64,000 bases of DNA from the NCBI GenBank assembly GCA_903837355.1, contig CAILUI010000060.1, positions 26,304-90,303 of the forward strand, given 5' to 3'. The notes below the pieces were generated by a model. That model ran no database searches and was not told where the DNA came from. It saw only the letters and a program-made list of their open reading frames with translations. Position 1 is the first letter of the stretch; each line of letters starts with the position of its first letter. This stretch comes from an uncultured Victivallales bacterium. Its GTDB lineage: Bacteria > Verrucomicrobiota > Lentisphaeria > Oligosphaerales > JAFGRS01. The position numbers and the translations under genes were made by a program. Of this stretch, positions 7,802 through 15,735 are shown one piece after another.

Positions 7802-10522
7802 TCAGTACGTAGCGATCACCACAACCTGGCCCTGCAGCCCAGCCAAGCGAATGGTCTCCTTGGCCGTATCGAACCGGGTCCAACGCCGGCCGTTGACCAT
7901 CACGCCCTTGATGGGCCGCGCCTGCGGATGCCGCAGGCGTAGAATCACACTCTCGATCGGCCGGCGCTCCGGCAGGCTGAGAGTGGCAGTGATGCTGCCC
8001 TTGTCGGCATCCGAGATGATCTCGTACGCCAGATCGCCGAAGTGGGTGGGTGCATGGGCAACGGCGACCCTCTTGCCCGGCTCCAGCCAGGAGCGCGGGG
8101 TGCCACGCGCCACCCACAGCGAGTCGCCCTCCTCCATCACCAGCAGGTTCCGGAAGTTCTCCAGAAACCAGCCGGCCGTCCCGTTGTCCGGAGCGCCACA
8201 CACATCGTAGTTGCCCAGGTGCGCATGCTCCCAAAGCTTGCCGTCCGCCCCGACCATGGCGGCATACGAGTTCATCCAGAAGCGCAGGAAGCCTGGGATA
8301 TCATCCTGCAACAGGTAGGCGTTGGCCGTGTGCGACGCCTTGGGCAGGATCGAGTAGCTGTGCCAGAACCAGGCGTCCGCGCTGGCAAGGCCCTGCTGCT
8401 TGCGAGCCTCCTCCTTGGCGCTCACGGCGCCCGTGGAGGTCCCCATCTCCTCCATCACCTCCAGCGTGTCCACCAGGCGGGGATCGGCGGCCGCAATGCC
8501 CACATGCGGCTCGGCCAAGGGCAGCGATCCCATCCACAAGTCGGTCTCCGGAAACTGGGGCGCGCCCAGTTCCGGTCCGGTCAGACCGCGGGCGTAGGCC
8601 ATGCGCGGGATGTAGCTGTGGTAGAGGCCATCACGCCCACGCCGCACCGGCGACATGGCCGCCTCCTTCTCCACCACCCGCCGGAGGTCCTTGCGGTAGG
8701 CCTCCGCCTCGCGCAGGTACCTCCGCCCCGCCTTGCGGTCGGACCCCATGAGCGCGTCGGCAAAGCGCTGCAACCCCTGCACCGCCAACGCATTGTCGAC
8801 GTAATACCAACGCCAGTCACAGGACGGAATGGCGTAGTCGCCCAGCATGCTCGGGGGCAGCAACCCCGCCACGAAGAGCTCATCGCGATTGGCAACGTCC
8901 TGCATGTACAGCGAACGCTGACGGATGATCCAGTCCGCCGCCGCCTGCAGCCGAGGCCGCTGACGCCGGAACCAATCCTCGTCACCCGTGAGAAAGGCCC
9001 GCTCGCACATCGCGAACAGTAGCCGACCCGTCGACGCATGCGTCCCATCGTGGCTGTACCCCATGTCATGCCGCATCGAGGTCGCCCACTCCAGCGCCCC
9101 CTGACCGTCCACGTAGTCGCCGTCCGGCTTGGCGCCGGGGGCCTTCAGGAAGTGCTGATAGACCTTGTCGGCCGGTTCGTGCAGCCCAACCATGTCCATG
9201 GCGTGGGCAACGCGCGCCACCTCGAAGGCCAGTCCACCCCACATGTGCTCGCCAGTCAGTTGCTGGGCCGCCGCCCGCCAGGCGGCGGTCCAACGCTCAT
9301 CGGAGAGCTGCACCTGCATCGGCGGGTCCTGCACCGGCGGGAACGGCGCCAACACCGTGCCCGCCGGACAGGTCCACAACCGTACCTCCCGCATCAGCTC
9401 CTCCCAGGAACCAGCCTCCCGATGCTCGTAAGTCATCTGACGCACGCTCTTCAGGCCACGCGCCGCCAGGTCGGCCGCGACCCGCCGACCGTCAAGCCCG
9501 CCGCCCGCCTTGCAGATGAACAGCCCCGCCCGCGGGATCAGGATCGGACCCGTGTCGAGGTCCTTGACACTGAAGGTCACGCCTCCCGCCGAACTCCACA
9601 GCGTCACCCGGCTGTCCAGGCCGGGACGAGCGGCCGGAGCGTAAAGCAATGACACAACGAGACCGCGACGCACACCTTTCGCAGCCTTCGATCGCCACGT
9701 CCCCGCCCCGGTGATAGCGACACCGTTGCGGTCCGCCAGCGGGACCAAGGGACCGATCTGCGCCACATAGGGCTCGAGGCGACCATCAAAGCCCTGCTCC
9801 TCGAACCCCGGCAGGAATCCCCACTCAATCTCGATCTCCAGGCGCTGCCAGTCCCCGAGGCTTGGGCTCACCAGCCGAATCTCGGGTACGGCGGTAGGCG
9901 CACCGAACACCGCAACCATCTCGGTGGCAGCCGGCACCCGCGCATTGTAGGAGGAATCCATCAACTCCGGCGCACCGCTCTGGTAGGTCCACGTACGCCG
10001 GTCCGGCGAGATCGTCGGCGCGGCCAGGACCCGGTCCACCGTAAAGCCGAACCAGCCGAAAGAGGTGGGATAGGCCCGGACTTCCACGCTCTCGGGAACG
10101 GGGATCGCGCTGCCTTCAGGCCAGTGCAACTCCACCTGGTACTCCGCCAGCCCACCGGTCCAGAGCAACCCGCCCCGCAGACGGCCCTGCGGCGGTGGCG
10201 GCAACGCCTTCAGCAGATCCGGCATGTCGTAGTGGATGCTCTTCAGTTGGTCGGGCGGCAGTGCCTCGCGTGCCGTCCGGTAGACCCGGTCCAGACGCTC
10301 CAAACGCCGGGGTATGAAGGCAGCCTCCGCCTGCGGCTGGATCTCCCGATCCGCCCGCCACACGTAGGCCCAGGGAGCCAAGTCAACCGGCGTGCCCACC
10401 AGAGCCTCGCCAAACCAAACGCTGCGCTCATCGTGCGTGCCATCGCGCCCCATACGCCCTCCCGCGCCGCAAACCAGGACTGCTACCAGTGCCGACATGA
10501 CCGCTACCAGGACCGCCTTCAT
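7802..10522 (-). CDS. Putative secreted six-hairpin (alpha/alpha) glycosidase-like protein
   Basis: A 906-residue protein with an N-terminal signal peptide (MKAVLVAVMSALVAVLVCGAG). The first half (about 60-330) is beta-rich with no recognised family. The middle to C-terminal part is helical and resembles (alpha/alpha)6 glycosidases (about residues 430-800: GGLAFEVARVAHAMDM, EWATSMRHDMGYSHDG, LFAMCERAFLTGDEDWFRR). A short C-terminal beta region ends in RLAGLQGQVVVIATY. I do not recognise a specific GH family. It is the first gene of the seven-gene minus-strand block, 37 bases upstream of GH32, so glycan breakdown is the best guess. Confidence 0.75.
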   Translation of the reverse strand: MKAVLVAVMSALVAVLVCGAGGRMGRDGTHDERSVWFGEALVGTPVDLAPWAYVWRADREIQPQAEAAFIPRRLERLDRVYRTAREALPPDQLKSIHYDMPDLLKALPPPPQGRLRGGLLWTGGLAEYQVELHWPEGSAIPVPESVEVRAYPTSFGWFGFTVDRVLAAPTISPDRRTWTYQSGAPELMDSSYNARVPAATEMVAVFGAPTAVPEIRLVSPSLGDWQRLEIEIEWGFLPGFEEQGFDGRLEPYVAQIGPLVPLADRNGVAITGAGTWRSKAAKGVRRGLVVSLLYAPAARPGLDSRVTLWSSAGGVTFSVKDLDTGPILIPRAGLFICKAGGGLDGRRVAADLAARGLKSVRQMTYEHREAGSWEELMREVRLWTCPAGTVLAPFPPVQDPPMQVQLSDERWTAAWRAAAQQLTGEHMWGGLAFEVARVAHAMDMVGLHEPADKVYQHFLKAPGAKPDGDYVDGQGALEWATSMRHDMGYSHDGTHASTGRLLFAMCERAFLTGDEDWFRRQRPRLQAAADWIIRQRSLYMQDVANRDELFVAGLLPPSMLGDYAIPSCDWRWYYVDNALAVQGLQRFADALMGSDRKAGRRYLREAEAYRKDLRRVVEKEAAMSPVRRGRDGLYHSYIPRMAYARGLTGPELGAPQFPETDLWMGSLPLAEPHVGIAAADPRLVDTLEVMEEMGTSTGAVSAKEEARKQQGLASADAWFWHSYSILPKASHTANAYLLQDDIPGFLRFWMNSYAAMVGADGKLWEHAHLGNYDVCGAPDNGTAGWFLENFRNLLVMEEGDSLWVARGTPRSWLEPGKRVAVAHAPTHFGDLAYEIISDADKGSITATLSLPERRPIESVILRLRHPQARPIKGVMVNGRRWTRFDTAKETIRLAGLQGQVVVIATY

Positions 10523-10858
10523 GGATCAGGAACCCCCTTCCCCATACCCGGCCACCCGGGCGCCGTCGCCGAAACCCCGCGTACATATCGGCTGGCAGCA
10601 AGCCAGGTCGCGCGCCGCCGCACTGAACCCGTCACGCTGGAACCGCTCAGCACCCGCAAACCCCCACCCCGGCGCGCCGACAGCCACCGCTCAAACCCCT
10701 GGCAGCAGGCGCCTCAAACCTGAACCAATATGGGCCCCCTCCCCGCGGACCGCAACCCCGCGCGCAACCCTCCCCATCGCTGAACCCCCGCGCGCAACCC
10801 TCCGCCCACCCATACCCGCCCTGTCAGGCCGACCACACGCACCCCCAACTCCACCGTG
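10523..10858. other. Non-coding stretch before the palindrome array
   Basis: Upstream region of the minus-strand block. It contains only weak ORFs in several frames. A repeated short phrase (CCCGCGCGCAACCCTCC) occurs twice around 10767-10802. No gene is supported; a promoter for the 906-residue gene should lie here but no clear -35/-10 is seen. Confidence 0.5.
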
Positions 10859-11464
10859 TTTCGCGAAAACACCGCCGACTGGTTGGAACGCTGGCACGGG
10901 TGACCCACCGCATCCCGCCGAGATCGCCCGGTTGCATGGCCCCAGTTGGCAGCCTCGCAGCAGCAGCTTTCCCTTCCCCCCTTGACCTCCGCCGCCGTTT
11001 CGCGAAAGACTTGCCCACTGGCGCCCCCGTCATCGTTCGTCGTCTCCCGTCTTGCCTCGGCCGCGGTTTCGCGAAAGACCCCAGGCTGCCGAGCCAAGCA
11101 GGCCGGTCCAGCCGCGATGGACGGACAGAGATGGGCTTCGCGAAAGCAGCCCGCAGCCCGCGCCCGGTTCGGGAGTTTCGCGAGAACCTGCTGCTCCGCC
11201 GCGAGTATGCAGGTTTCGCGAAAGCGCGCCGCCGAGAACCGTTGAGACTCTACCGGTTTCGCGAAAGCGCCCCGCCGAGAACCGCCGCGAGTGTGCAAGT
11301 TTCGCGAAAGCGCTCCGCCGAGAACCGTTGAGACTCTACCGGTTTCGCGAAAGCGCGCCGCCGAGAACCGCCGCGAGTGTGCAGGTTTCGCGAAAGCGCC
11401 CTGTCTCGGGCTGATCGCGGTGTGCGGAGAAGCATCGTCTACATATGCTGTGGGTTTCGCGAAG
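10859..11464. repeat. TTTCGCGAAA palindrome array, left arm (11 sites)
   Basis: The 10-base perfect palindrome TTTCGCGAAA or a close variant occurs 11 times. CGCG cores start at about 10862, 11001, 11070, 11139, 11179, 11217, 11260, 11303, 11346, 11389 and 11458. Steps are 139, 69, 69, 40, 38, 43, 43, 43, 43 and 69 bases. In the 43-base section the inter-palindrome sequences alternate between two types, so the region is also an approximately 86-base higher-order tandem repeat. Because 43 is not a multiple of three, the reading frame shifts at each unit, which argues against coding. It lies directly downstream of the recombinase-like ORF. Confidence 0.9.
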
Positions 11465-11587
11465 GTCGAGTCCGGAACAAGCCTATCGGCCTGGCTTCCA
11501 TGGTGCCGGCGACAGGAGCGCGGCGCGGCATGCGTCCTGGCTGCCACCGACGGCGGGGCTGGACGCAACCGGCCAGGCGGCAGGACC

Positions 11588-12877
11588 TCAGCGTTCGGCC
11601 GCGCCGCCGGCGTGGGTGCCTCCAGGCGGGACAGGGCTAGCGGGGGTTGGCGGGACCGGTACGAAGGGAACGCGAGACCCCGGTGGCGCGGCGCGGCAGT
11701 GTGGGCCCGCGCGGCGCCGCCTGATCACCCCGTCCCGGCGCGCTCGTCGGACTGACGCGGGCAAAGCGGTTGGCGCGGAGCCCACTGCAGACTGTGGCTC
11801 CTGGCGGAGTGGGCCAGACGGAGAGAGGCTGCCAGGCGCAATGAACGTCTTGCTGACAGAGCCCTGGCCCAGGCGCCTGCGAGCGTGTCTGCCCGTGCCG
11901 GGCGGACACTGCGCCGATGCTGTTGGCCGCGCCGTGTCCTGAATGGGGACGCCGCGAGAGGGCTTCGACGGCCGAGTCCACACACAGGCTTTCCGCAGGC
12001 TGGTAAAGGTCGTTCCGGGCGTCAGGCCCGCCCGCGCCACGAGGCGCTGCAGCGCATTCTGCAGCGTGCGTGTGGTCACCGGCTGAAGCGCTCCGCACGG
12101 TGCCGAAGGAAAGAGGAAGTCTCCGGGTGAGTGGCTGTAGGCACATGCCGCCAGCACCGCAAGGCAGGAGGCGGGAATGGGGGTTGCCAACCTGCTTCCC
12201 CGAACCCTGACATACAGCAGGCTCTGCCGCAGGCGAACGTCACTCCAGCGCAACGCGACCATCTCTCCAGGACGCAAGCCGAGGTCGCACGCGAGCAGGA
12301 CCAGCAGCCTCTCTCGCGGGCTCTGAACGGCCGCGCGCAACGCTGCCACCGCGCCGGGACCCGCGGCGAGCACCGCGCGTGGCCGTGGCGGCAGGGGTAT
12401 CCCAGCGGTCACGTCCAGCCCCAGAGGGCGGTCGACAGTCGCGCGCAGCGCACAGATCGTGGTGCGCCGCAGTGCCAGGTGCCGGGGGTCGCCGCGGCCG
12501 CTGCTCGCGCCGGTTCCGGGAGCGGTGGCAGCAATGGCCGTCAGGAAGCCCAAGGCGTCCGGAGTGGCGGCAGCGTGTCGACCGGCCGTGCTGTTCCAGG
12601 CCGCAAACCGTGCCGCTATCTGGCGGTACCGGAGCGTCGTAGACGCTGCGTAGAGCCGCGGCAACGGCTCGCCGCGAGGTGTTGCCGTCGCCGCGGCCCC
12701 AACCGCTGCCCCCGGCTGACGACCACCCGCCTGCCCCCCCCAGTGCCGGGCCACCCAGCGTACGAGGCTGGCAGAGGCATCCCAGGTGGCCAGGGCCGCA
12801 TTGAACGCCAGAGCGGCGTGGCGCTCGGGCCGCCCCATACCCGATCCCAGAGACATCGAGGGTCCAAGGTTACTCAT
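11588..12877 (-). pseudogene. Tyrosine-recombinase-like ORF, probably degenerate
   Basis: A 429-residue ORF whose middle looks like a phage-type tyrosine recombinase: an N-terminal SAM-like region (about residues 75-150) and the Arg-I box LLACDLGLRPGEMVALRWSDV (about 190-215). Box II appears as TTFTSLRKA, where the usual His of HxxR is missing. A possible LGH-box equivalent, RLGQGSVSKTF, follows after a too-long interval. No catalytic Tyr is visible at the expected place, and the last 100 residues are low-complexity Arg/Ala/Pro. I read it as a decayed or highly divergent integrase. The N-terminus and its promoter look intact. The two TTTCGCGAAA arrays flank it on both sides. Confidence 0.6.
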
Positions 12878-12901
12878 GAAAGTCCTAAAAGAATGCTTCT
12901 A

Positions 12902-12939
12902 TTTATAATATTATAAACCGATTGGAGGGCTCGTGTCAA
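12902..12939 (-). promoter_or_regulatory. Consensus sigma70 promoter with palindromic operator over the -10
   Basis: On the minus strand TTGACA (plus 12934-12939) is followed after 18 bases by TATAAT (plus 12910-12915). Both hexamers match consensus exactly. The -10 lies within a perfect 16-base palindrome TTTATAATATTATAAA (12902-12917). The start codon of the recombinase-like ORF is at 12877, with TAGGA as ribosome site. The AT-rich patch stands out in this GC-rich DNA. The palindrome suggests repression by a dimeric regulator, possibly autoregulation. Confidence 0.75.
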
Positions 12940-13028
12940 GCAGTCCCGGAACATTGGTGCGGAGGCCTGCGGGGAGCCGTAGCCGCTAGGGGTCCCCCAA
13001 TCCATCCCCCGGCAGGGTTGAAGGCGTC

Positions 13029-13229
13029 TTCGCGGCACGCCAAGAGGGGCCGCACTGTCTTCGCGGAAGCAAGCGACGAACGTCTACGCTTCACCAGCGG
13101 TTTCGCGAAGACACCAGCCATTCCGTGGGCCAAATGGCCTTTCGCGAAAGCAGCGCAAGGCATGCTTCCGCTCGGCACGGTTTCGCGAAGGCAGGCGCTG
13201 GGCGCGGGCGACGTGCGGTTTTCGCGAAA
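13029..13229. repeat. TTTCGCGAAA palindrome array, right arm (6 sites)
   Basis: Six TTTCGCGAAA-type sites with CGCG cores at about 13031, 13062, 13104, 13143, 13184 and 13223, spaced 31, 42, 39, 41 and 39 bases. The first two are degenerate (CTTCGCGG). The intervening sequences are not similar to each other, unlike the left arm. The array lies upstream of the recombinase-like promoter and overlaps the tail of the DruA/transposase remnant. Confidence 0.85.
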
Positions 13230-13738
13230 GCGGGGCGGACAACGTGGGGGGCGGCGTAGGCCCTGGCGGTTGGCGGTGCTACGATTGCGCTCTGCAAGAG
13301 CGCTCTGGCGGTTAGACATTCGGGCTGGCGGTCGACGGACGTGTCGTTCCAGACCTGGGGGTCGGCGATGCCGATCTGCTGCTTGTCGTCGCGGTGGTTG
13401 ACCTCGATCTGCCAGCGGTCGAAGTAGGCCTGCAGCAGGTCGTGGGCGGGCAGGTGGAGTTCGGGACGGTAGCAGGTCCCGCGGAAGCGGCTCAGGTCCA
13501 CGGATGTCTCCGCCAGATAGACCCCGTGCCCATGGCGCCTCTGCCAGTCCCCGGGCAACTGCCGCAGGGCCAGCCCCAGCGCATGGCTGGCCAGATGCGG
13601 GACCCGCCCCCAGGGAGGAATCGGGAAGCGCATGTTGTTGGCCACCTTGTGCAGGTTCTGAGTCAAGCCCTGCCGCACGGTTCCCCCCGCCCGAGATGCG
13701 CTCAGCCTCAAGTGTCCGAACGCCAGGGGGCTCTGCAA
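13091..13738 (-). pseudogene. DruA-domain (DUF4338)/DDE transposase mosaic remnant
   Basis: A 215-residue frame. Residues about 33-92 match the end of the DUF4338/DruA domain: NNMRFPIPPWGRVPHLASHALG and YLAETSVDLSRFRGTCYR, compare the family's LLETFVDPERFRGTCYR. It passes directly into a DDE transposase C-terminal segment (LLQAYFDRWQIEVNHRDDK, QVWNDTSVDR), which carries the final catalytic Glu. Both parts are incomplete and the last about 60 residues are translated palindrome array, so this is a decayed fragment. The annotated TTG start is arbitrary. DruA domains occur in the Druantia defence system but also widely with transposases; nothing else of Druantia is here. Confidence 0.65.
13287..13303. 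repeat. 17-base inverted repeat sharing 12 bases with 13730-13741
   Basis: GCGCTCT-GCA-AGAGCGC is a perfect inverted repeat with 7-base arms. The 12-mer GCTCTGCAAGAG (13289-13300) recurs as a direct repeat at 13730-13741, 441 bases away, bracketing the DruA/transposase segment. It may mark an old duplication or insertion boundary. Confidence 0.5.
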
Positions 13739-13741
13739 GAG

Positions 13742-14038
13742 AGCTCAGAGACGCCGCGGTGACGACGCGCGGACATACCCTGAAACCCTCGTGTGGCAGA
13801 GACGCGGCGGGGGGGCGTCGTGATGGCAGGGTATGGGCGCCACGGTGGGCCTGCCGGGCTGGCGCTCGGTGGTGCCCCAGTCAGTACGGGGTTGGCGGTA
13901 GCGCCGCGGGGGCTTCAGCCTGGGACGCTTTGATCTCGGACTCCAGCATGCGACCCCCGCCAGTCCAAGAGGCGGGCATCTGCCGATCATCCGCAACCGG
14001 CAGGCTGCTCATCGGCATCCCGCCTGATCATGCCGCAG
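13742..14038. other. Gene-free stretch between the remnant and the PepSY gene
   Basis: About 300 bases with no supportable gene. A short minus-strand frame (83 aa, 13745-13996) contains PPRRYRQPRTDWGTTE, which could be a further shred of a transposase upstream of the mosaic remnant, but I cannot assign it. Confidence 0.4.
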
Positions 14039-14626
14039 TCACTTCCGGTCCTGGTGCCCGTGCTCGTTTTCGCCCTCGTCATCATCCTCGGCGTCGTCAG
14101 CGTCATCAGCGTTGTCATCATCGGCGCTCGCGATGACGGCGCCATCCGCCCCCAGGCGTGCCTCGACGGTCTTCTTCTTAGGGGCGTCCGTGTAGGTGAT
14201 TTCATAGACGATCTTGGGCGGGCTCTGCGGCTTGAAGGTGTTTCCCCTGGGCACACCGCGCACCTCCGTACGTTCGACCTCATTGAGCTTGCCGGTGCCG
14301 ACCAGGGCCTTGATCTTGGCCGCGATCTCGGCCGGCAGGTCGGCCTCCTTGAGTTCCTGCGTCACTTCGCCCAGGGCGCCATCCGGAGCGACCTCGACCT
14401 CGAGTTCCTGGTCCTTCCAAGCGATCTCGACCTCGTAGTAGGTCACCTTGCGCTCACGCTCACGCTGCACCGCCTTGATGGTAGCGCCGGGGAAGCTCGC
14501 CACGATGGCCGCCTTGACGGCCTCGGGGGCCTCCACGGCCGCGACCGGCAGGGCGGTCAGCCACAGGGTCGCCAGCAGACCTCCGGCGAGTGTCAGTTTT
14601 GTCAGTCTTTGACAGGCCGTGATCAT
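14039..14626 (-). CDS. Secreted PepSY-domain protein with acidic tail
   Basis: A 195-residue protein with a signal peptide (about 1-31, ending LPVAAVEA). A PepSY-like region follows (about 33-165), with APEAVKAAIVASFPGATI followed by KVTYYEVEIAWKDQELEVEVAPDG, the pattern of periplasmic PepSY-like proteins. The C-terminus (about 168-195) is a low-complexity Asp/Glu run ending EHGHQDRK, likely disordered and possibly cation-binding. PepSY domains are linked to protease inhibition or envelope functions, but no partner is visible. It is separated from folP by about 140 bases on the same strand. Confidence 0.8.
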   Translation of the reverse strand: MITACQRLTKLTLAGGLLATLWLTALPVAAVEAPEAVKAAIVASFPGATIKAVQRERERKVTYYEVEIAWKDQELEVEVAPDGALGEVTQELKEADLPAEIAAKIKALVGTGKLNEVERTEVRGVPRGNTFKPQSPPKIVYEITYTDAPKKKTVEARLGADGAVIASADDDNADDADDAEDDDEGENEHGHQDRK

Positions 14627-14764
14627 GATTCGCCTCCTGGCCGGATGGTTCGCACCCGGGACCCGTACGTGCCGCCCTTACCCTAGGGCGGCTTCCCCAA
14701 TGACACCAATCTACACCATGGTCCGACGGAAGTACTGCGTCCTGACGAGGGGACCACCGTCTGG

Positions 14765-15619
14765 CTATGCCGAGCGGATAGCCAGGCAGACGCGCACGAC
14801 CTCGGACATCTCGCGCACATCGTGCACCCGCACGAGGTCGGCCCCCTGCAGGGCGCAGGCCGCGACCGCTCCGGCGGTACCCCAGACACGCTGCCGCGGA
14901 TCGGGCTGCCCCAGGACCTGCCCAATGAACGACTTGCGCGACGGCCCCATCAGCACGGGCCGTCCCAGCTCCCGGAGCCGTGCCACGCCAGCCAGCAGCG
15001 CCAGGCTCTGCTCCGCGGTTTTCGCGAAACCGATCCCGGGATCCAGCATGAAATGCTCCGGACTGAGGCCGGAACGGTGAACGGCATCCTCCAGGCGCTG
15101 CGCCAACTCGGTGCAGACGTCGGCCACCACGGCGGCGTACTGGGTCAGGGAGCGCATGGTGGCCGGCGTGCCGCGCAGGTGCATCAGGATACATCCGGCC
15201 GCGCTCTCGGCGAGCACGGCGGCCATGTCCGGGTCGGCCTGCAGGCCGGAGACGTCATTGACCACGTGCGCCCCGGCCGCCAGCGCCGCCCGCGCCGTCG
15301 CCGCCTTCATGGTATCGACGCTGATCAGCGCGTCGGTGCGCTGACGGAGTTCCCGGATGACCGGGACCACGCGTCGCATCTCCTCGGCAGCGGGCACTTC
15401 GGCCGCTCCCGGCCGCGTCGACTCGCCGCCGATGTCGAGCCAGGCCGCGCCCTGGGCCAGCAGTTCCAGGCCGTGCTGCACCGCCCGCTCGGTACTGGCG
15501 TGCTCGCCACCGTCCGAGAAGGAGTCGGGGGTGACGTTAAGAACGCCCATGATCAAACATTGACCGTCGCAGACCAACTCCCGGTCACCGAAACGGAAGA
15601 TCAGCGGTGTCCTCTGCAT
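14765..15619 (-). CDS. folP: Dihydropteroate synthase
   Basis: Condenses 6-hydroxymethyl-dihydropterin pyrophosphate with p-aminobenzoate in folate synthesis. All family motifs are present: LIMGVLNVTPDSFSDGG, WLDIGGESTRPGA, ISVDTMKA, HVVNDVSG, LDPGIGFAKT, GPSRKSFIG and the C-terminal VRVHDV. The longer ORF starts at 15793. I prefer the ATG at 15617-15619, which begins MQRTPLIFRFG and gives about 284 residues. The extra 58 residues would run through the gap and overlap the divergent PhoH gene, and a purine-rich GGGGGAAGGG lies just upstream of the chosen ATG. It is divergently arranged with PIN-PhoH. Confidence 0.95.
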   Translation of the reverse strand: MQRTPLIFRFGDRELVCDGQCLIMGVLNVTPDSFSDGGEHASTERAVQHGLELLAQGAAWLDIGGESTRPGAAEVPAAEEMRRVVPVIRELRQRTDALISVDTMKAATARAALAAGAHVVNDVSGLQADPDMAAVLAESAAGCILMHLRGTPATMRSLTQYAAVVADVCTELAQRLEDAVHRSGLSPEHFMLDPGIGFAKTAEQSLALLAGVARLRELGRPVLMGPSRKSFIGQVLGQPDPRQRVWGTAGAVAACALQGADLVRVHDVREMSEVVRVCLAIRSA

Positions 15620-15735
15620 GTGCACCCTTCCCCCGGCGGTTGCTCCCCGCGCCTGGGTCCAGTATGTTAGCGGCTCTGAGACGACCGGCCGTCGCACCTG
15701 GGTGAACGCCGCCGCAGACGAGGACAGAGTTCGCT

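Noticed and set aside
10859-11464. CRISPR array
   Set aside because: The repeated core is only about 10-13 bases, the spacers are themselves repeated in alternation, spacing varies from 38 to 139, and there are no cas genes.
10714-11568. 284-residue minus-strand ORF and several plus-strand ORFs across the palindrome array
   Set aside because: The repeat period of 43 bases shifts frame each time, open frames exist in many phases because the repeat has few stops, and the translations are just FAK/FRE/SRK repeats.
10859-13229. Integron with attC sites
   Set aside because: The palindromes are short and identical in centre, there are no gene cassettes between them, and the recombinase-like ORF shows no integron-integrase insertion that I can recognise.
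13091-13738. Druantia anti-phage system
   Set aside because: Only the end of a DruA-type domain is present, joined to a transposase tail; no helicase (DruE) or other Druantia genes are nearby. The SNF2 gene is 26 kb away and not of that type.
15019-15029. TTTTCGCGAAA inside folP as a further array site
   Set aside because: It encodes the conserved GFAKT segment of dihydropteroate synthase and stands alone, so coding constraint explains it.
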